From Conyzicola nivalis (lineage in GTDB: Bacteria > Actinomycetota > Actinomycetes > Actinomycetales > Microbacteriaceae): 64,000 nucleotides of DNA. A program made the position numbers and the translations under genes. Below, piece after piece: positions 60,215-64,000 of this stretch (positions are counted from its first letter, which is position 1; every line of letters starts with the position of its first letter). The stretch covers positions 682,001 to 746,000 of the forward strand of contig NZ_BMGB01000001.1 of the NCBI RefSeq assembly GCF_014639655.1. The letters run 5' to 3'. Below the pieces are notes generated by a model. It did no database searches, was not told where the DNA came from, and saw only the letters and a program-made list of their open reading frames with translations.

Positions 60215-61735
60215 CTAGAACGGCATGGTTCCCTCCCCCGGGTACTCGGTGGATTCCCACGCGCTCGATGCGCCGATGTCGGAACCCTGCCGCGGGTCGG
60301 GTTTGAGTGCTTCTACGAAGGCGGGCGACAGGCGCCGGATTGGCGTCACCCGTCGGATGCGCCCGCAGGGTGAGATCCACTGCTTGTCGCCGTTAGCAAG
60401 CTTGTTCATAGTCCAGCGGGTGTTGTGAACGAGGCGATGGTCGGGTTTGCAGAGCAACGCGGAGTTGTCGAGCGACGTGTCGCGCGATTTTTGCCACTCG
60501 TTCGGATGGTGTCCGTCGCTCTCCTGCGGTGTGGCATCGCACCAGGGCCCGGTGCAGGTGCCGTCGACGAGTCGTACCGCCCGCCGGAGCGAGGCGGGCA
60601 GAAATCGGAACGTATCGTCGAAGGCCACGACCGATCCGGTGACGGGGTCGGTGAGGAGACGGAAGAACCCGGGCGCATCGGCCACCAGTTTTCGAGCCGT
60701 CGCCGGGTCGATCGGCACTTTGCCCTCGAGCGTCGCTGGGGCGGTGTCGAGCCCGAGCAGGGTGAGCACCGGTACCTCGATGTGCACGTTCGCGACGATG
60801 CCGTGACCGAGACGTTTGCCGTCGGAGGCCATGGGGTCGGCATCATCGTCGAGCGCGGCACACAGGTCACCCTTGATAAGGATCTCGGTCGCGACATCCG
60901 CCCGTCTCTGCGCCAGTGTGCGCGGATCGTCTTTGACCTTCACCAACGCGATGTCGGTGACGCGGTTGTAGATGGCGGCGATGACCTCGTTGGAATCGCG
61001 CAGGGTGAGGTACCCGGTGCCGTCTTCACCCAGCTCGATGGAGACGTTGCGGAAGGCGGCGGCCCGCTCGTGCCGCTCCTGCATGGTCTCGGAGTGGATG
61101 CGCTCACGCGTCGACACCACCCGGGCACGGAACGCGCTCAGAATCAGAGTCGAGGCGAGCGGAACGAGTTCTGCCTCGAACTCCGCGCGGGACTGTTGTG
61201 GGAGGGTCCAGGCGGTCGACGCGATGACCCTGGCGTGCTCGTAACGGATGGCGCCGTCGCCAAGAGCCCCGAGCGTCAGAGGCAGGTCGGCCACGAGGGT
61301 CTCGCTCTCGGCCAGCAGGGTTCTCGCGGCGTTCTTCGACAGGTTGAAGGCCGTTGCGAGTTCGGTGGCGAGTTCGGTCTTTGCGCGGTTCTCGATCGAC
61401 CAGCCCGAATCGGCGCCGCCTGCGGCTCGCAGATGGGATGGCCGGGACTCGTCTTCGGTGCTCTCGTCGGCGGCGATCGTTACGGATACCCGCCGTAGCT
61501 CGTCGATGCGGCGGGCTCGCTCGGCCATGGTGATCGAGAGCTGTCGATCGGTGATCTCTGCCCGATCGAGAAACTCGGCGAAAAGCGCGCGGCGCTGCGC
61601 GTGTCGCGACGCGGCGTATGGGTTCACCGAACCCGGAAACCTCCCGGGCTCGGCCACCTCGGGCGGTGGTTCGGTGGGCGGGTAGAGACCCGGCGGCACC
61701 CCGCCCGGGTCTTCGAATTGCTCGTCTGTTCTCAT
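60215..61735 (-). CDS. DUF222 / HNH endonuclease-type protein
   Basis: The 506-aa protein has a DUF222 region (AKTELATELATAFNLSKNAA, LIKGDLCAALDDD) and a C-terminal HNH motif (CTGPWCDATPQESDGHH, then DNSALLCKPDHRLVHN). This family is multi-copy in actinobacteria, with unknown role; the HNH is close to consensus. Confidence 0.88.
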   Translation of the reverse strand: MRTDEQFEDPGGVPPGLYPPTEPPPEVAEPGRFPGSVNPYAASRHAQRRALFAEFLDRAEITDRQLSITMAERARRIDELRRVSVTIAADESTEDESRPSHLRAAGGADSGWSIENRAKTELATELATAFNLSKNAARTLLAESETLVADLPLTLGALGDGAIRYEHARVIASTAWTLPQQSRAEFEAELVPLASTLILSAFRARVVSTRERIHSETMQERHERAAAFRNVSIELGEDGTGYLTLRDSNEVIAAIYNRVTDIALVKVKDDPRTLAQRRADVATEILIKGDLCAALDDDADPMASDGKRLGHGIVANVHIEVPVLTLLGLDTAPATLEGKVPIDPATARKLVADAPGFFRLLTDPVTGSVVAFDDTFRFLPASLRRAVRLVDGTCTGPWCDATPQESDGHHPNEWQKSRDTSLDNSALLCKPDHRLVHNTRWTMNKLANGDKQWISPCGRIRRVTPIRRLSPAFVEALKPDPRQGSDIGASSAWESTEYPGEGTMPF

Positions 61736-61883
61736 GCGTTAATTCGAAATCAACCCACCGACATTGCGAGGGCATTCGAGGCGAAAAAGGGCCCGTTTCG
61801 GGCGGCCTGTGGAAAAGGTTTCGAAAATCAGTGGACTGGCGCGAGCGGGCGCCGATACTTCAGCATCGTTGCACGCTATCCCC

Positions 61884-61889
61884 TACCCT
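61884..61889 (+). promoter_or_regulatory. -10 element of the GNAT gene
   Basis: TACCCT seven bases before the ATG at 61897; divergent intergenic region, no Shine-Dalgarno. Confidence 0.35.
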
Positions 61890-61896
61890 CGACTTC

Positions 61897-62484
61897 ATGA
61901 TCGCGATCCGTTCCGCGTCCGAGGTCCCCTGGGCCGACCTCGAGCGAGTCTTCGATACGCCGGGCGATCCGCGCACCTGCTGGTGCCAGTACTTCAAGGT
62001 CACCGGCGCCGAGTGGGAGGCCACCGCCGCGAAGGCCCTCGCGCCCAGGCTGCGCGAGCAGACCCGCCGCGGTGATCCGACCCCGGGCCTCATCGCGTAC
62101 GTCGACGACGAGCCGGCCGGATGGGTCGCCGTCGAGCCGCGCGGCAACTATCCGCGATTGCAACGCAGCCGCATCGTCACGACCGGTTCCGCGCAGGCGT
62201 GGGGCGACGCATCCGTCTGGTCCGTCGTCTGTTTTGTGGTGAGGCGCGACTTCCGGCGCCGAGGTGTGAGTTCGCGGTTGCTCGACGCGGCCGTCGAACA
62301 CGCGAAGGCCGGGGGCGCGCGGGTGGTGGAGGGCTATCCGGTCGATCTCGCCGGGATCACCGGCTCCCCTGCCGGCTCGCTCTATCACGGCACCGTTTCG
62401 ATGTTCGAGGCCGCGGGGTTCGAGGAGATCGCCGTCCCCGACCCGGCGCGACGAGTGATGGCTCGAGTACTCGCCGACCGCTAG
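61897..62484 (+). CDS. GNAT-family N-acetyltransferase
   Basis: The 195-aa GNAT has SVVCFVVRRDFRRRGVSSRLLD (acetyl-CoA loop R/Q-x-x-G-x-G/A-type) and YHGTVSMFEAAGFEEIA. The ATG at 61897 sets a domain start (IAIRSASEVPWADLERVF). Substrate unknown. Confidence 0.88.
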   Translation: MIAIRSASEVPWADLERVFDTPGDPRTCWCQYFKVTGAEWEATAAKALAPRLREQTRRGDPTPGLIAYVDDEPAGWVAVEPRGNYPRLQRSRIVTTGSAQAWGDASVWSVVCFVVRRDFRRRGVSSRLLDAAVEHAKAGGARVVEGYPVDLAGITGSPAGSLYHGTVSMFEAAGFEEIAVPDPARRVMARVLADR

Positions 62485-62520
62485 CTAACGCAGTCGCATG
62501 ACTCAAGCGTCAGCCATGCG

Positions 62521-63219
62521 CTACAAGGCGTCGTCTGTCTCGAGTTCGCGCGCCGCGTCGAGTTCGGGTTGCAGCGTCGCTCTGTCGTCCGCGGACAACG
62601 GCGTCTCCCGCACCTCGGCCAGGGTCGCGCGTGCCGCCTCCGCCTCGCCAATGCGAAGCTGTAACTCGGCGAGGTATACCAGCGCGGGCACTCGTTCGAC
62701 CGGCCCGGCGTCGGAGTATCGGGCGAGTCCGGCATCCAGAATTGCGATCGCGGCCCGCTCGTCGCCGCGAGAATCTCCCTGTCTCGCTGCGTTCTCGAGC
62801 ACGCGCGCCATGCCCTTCGGCGTCTCGTGCTGTTCGGGTTCGCCGGCTCGAACGACCCGGAGCCAGTTGCCGCCCGGGTCGATGACGCTGAACCCCCCGG
62901 ATGTGCCCTGCTTCTTGCGCGGACGAGTGATGCGCGGGATGCCGGTAAAGGGCAACCTGCCGAGTCCGGTCCGGAGGCCCGCCGCGAACGCTTCGAACAG
63001 CACGTCGGTGTCGGGTGTGACGATGAGAACGCTCGCATACGAGCTCGCCGGGTCGAACCCGGCCATCTCGAACAGGTGGATCCCGATATTGCCCCGTTCC
63101 ACCACCGCGGTCGCGTAGGGACGCTGCTGACGGTACGTGCACTCGAACCCGAGCAGCCGGTAGAACTCGACCGACTCGTCGACCGAACGACACGGGAGGA
63201 GCGGTACCGTCCGTTCCAC
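62521..63219 (-). CDS. VOC-superfamily protein with helical C-terminal extension
   Basis: About 232 aa. The N-terminal ~130 residues are a glyoxalase/bleomycin-resistance fold (TVPLLPCRSVDESVEFYRLL, YATAVVERGNIGIHLFEM, FSVIDPGGNWLRVVR). The C-terminal ~90 residues are helical, TPR-like (ALVYLAELQLRIGEAEAARA). GTG at 63219 is one base after the stop of the vsr remnant, so translation may be coupled to it. Such proteins often sequester drugs; substrate unknown. Confidence 0.8.
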   Translation of the reverse strand: MERTVPLLPCRSVDESVEFYRLLGFECTYRQQRPYATAVVERGNIGIHLFEMAGFDPASSYASVLIVTPDTDVLFEAFAAGLRTGLGRLPFTGIPRITRPRKKQGTSGGFSVIDPGGNWLRVVRAGEPEQHETPKGMARVLENAARQGDSRGDERAAIAILDAGLARYSDAGPVERVPALVYLAELQLRIGEAEAARATLAEVRETPLSADDRATLQPELDAARELETDDAL

Positions 63220-63220
63220 G

Positions 63221-63355
63221 CTATCCAGCTTCCTCGATGCGGTAGCGGAAGCCTCGAGCGTGGAGCGCCCGCCGCACCAGCAGCTCGGGCTTGGTATCGC
63301 GGCCGCGGTTGCCCAGCATCGAGGTGCGCGTCGCCGCGTTCGTCGCCCAAGACAT
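63221..63355 (-). pseudogene. vsr: truncated vsr (very-short-patch repair endonuclease) remnant
   Basis: A 44-codon ORF reads MSWATNAATRTSMLGNRGR followed by DTKPELLVRRALHARGFRYRI. This is the N-terminal part of Vsr-type T:G mismatch endonucleases, which continue for ~100 residues with the catalytic site. Here a stop follows and the VOC gene begins one base later, so the nuclease is lost. The start has TAGCGT six bases upstream, so a promoter may survive and drive VOC. Confidence 0.75.
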
Positions 63356-63364
63356 GCGACAACG

Positions 63365-64000
63365 CTAGCGCCGGCGGCGCGCTGCCTCCAGCCAGTAATT
63401 CGTGAATCCCGCGTCATCCGGGTTCAGGTTCGTTCCGGGCGGCACGATCTGGTCGATGCGGTCGAGCGTCTCGGTGGTGAGCTCGAGCGAGGCGGCGTCG
63501 AGCTGGGACTCCAGCTGCTCCATCGTGCGCGGGCCGATGATGGCGCTCGTGACACCCGGGTGGCGCAGCACGAAGGCGAGAGCGAGGTGCACGAGCGGCA
63601 CACCGAGGTCGTCGGCCAGTTCGCCGAGCGCCGACGCCGCGTCGAACTTCGCGGCAATGCCCGGCTTCGAGAGATCGTACCGGCCGGGATCGCGATCGCT
63701 GCGGTGAGTCGTCGGCAGGTCCTGCCCGGCACGGAACTTTCCGCTCAGCCAGCCCCCGGCGAGTGGGCTCCAGACCAGCGTGCCCACGCCGTGCCGCAGG
63801 GTCGTCGGCAGCAGGTCTGCCTCGATGCCGCGGGCCAGCATCGAGTAGGGCGGCTGCTCGGTGACGAAGCGGGCGGTGTGATTCTGGCGGGCACTCCACT
63901 GTGCTTCCACGACCTGCGAGGGCTGGAAGGTCGACGAACCGATGTAGCGCACCTTGCCCTGCGTCACGAGGTCGCTCAGTGCGCCGAGGCTCTCGTCGAT
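63365..64000 (-). CDS. aldo/keto reductase (5' end outside window)
   Basis: The C-terminal 200+ residues of an AKR; the frame is open to the window end. It shows TQGKVRYIGSSTFQPSQVVEA, FVTEQPPYSMLARGIEADLL, VWSPLAGGWLSGKF and the NADPH part SAIIGPRTMEQLESQL. The stop codon overlaps the possible -10 of the vsr remnant. Confidence 0.9.
   Translation of the reverse strand: MDESLGALSDLVTQGKVRYIGSSTFQPSQVVEAQWSARQNHTARFVTEQPPYSMLARGIEADLLPTTLRHGVGTLVWSPLAGGWLSGKFRAGQDLPTTHRSDRDPGRYDLSKPGIAAKFDAASALGELADDLGVPLVHLALAFVLRHPGVTSAIIGPRTMEQLESQLDAASLELTTETLDRIDQIVPPGTNLNPDDAGFTNYWLEAARRRR

Noticed and set aside
56680-61735. Defence island
   Set aside because: A nuclease-helicase and an HNH protein are adjacent, but both are widespread in actinobacteria and no toxin, methylase or other defence gene adjoins them.
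1-64000. Mobile element, prophage or integration site
   Set aside because: No transposase, integrase, phage gene, tRNA or long direct repeat was seen.

Overview
High-GC DNA with dense, often overlapping genes (many ATGA/GTGA/CTAG junctions), GTG starts and start codons lying 6-7 nt after a TANNNT hexamer. This points to an actinobacterium. The DUF222/HNH protein, the DrrAB-type ABC pair, the TupA-type ATP-grasp and an iniBAC-like locus fit Microbacteriaceae or a close relative; the family is inference. No tRNA, rRNA, CRISPR array, transposase or phage gene was seen.

Layout. 1-8.7 kb: redox and detoxification genes (cNMP-domain/thioredoxin-reductase-like flavoprotein with a LysR regulator, cupin, PNPOx-family flavoprotein, 3-methyladenine glycosylase, TDT transporter, two alpha/beta hydrolases, NADPH-FMN reductase, TfoX-like protein). 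8.7-14.9 kb: cell-surface glycan cluster (four glycosyltransferases and a TupA-like ATP-grasp ligase). 14.9-15.1 kb: short transcript candidate with a 15-codon ORF and an intrinsic terminator.

15.1-25.7 kb is the most interesting part. It is an expanded iniBAC-like locus: a membrane-anchored Hsp70-like ATPase, a large ATPase-LuxR regulator (IniR-like architecture), an IniB-N-terminal-domain protein, a four-helix membrane protein and, convergently, an operon for a (Ser-Asp-Asn)n repeat protein, a 66-aa acidic protein and two dynamin-like GTPases (IniA- and IniC-like). Both iniB-like genes have a similar 22-bp imperfect palindrome upstream, and both proteins share a C-terminal module. I infer a regulated, envelope-associated dynamin system with two self-assembling low-complexity partners.

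25.8-31.6 kb: RidA, a sulfatase with its formylglycine-generating enzyme, a SHOCT protein, a DUF6325 protein, a HAD phosphatase, an EEP-family hydrolase with an apparent ATT start, and acylphosphatase. 31.6-41.4 kb: J-domain/NERD-like protein, RecQ-type helicase fused to a phosphoribosyltransferase-like domain, glutathione peroxidase, aldo/keto reductases, DrrAB-like ABC exporter, MarR-MATE pair. 41.4-56.6 kb: Na+/H+ antiporter, SbcCD, and many small metabolic enzymes and regulators, including a Tyr/Gly-repeat protein with a Myb-like C-terminus. 56.6-64 kb: a TM0106-type nuclease-helicase, a DUF222/HNH protein, GNAT, a VOC protein preceded by a truncated vsr remnant, and an aldo/keto reductase cut by the window end.
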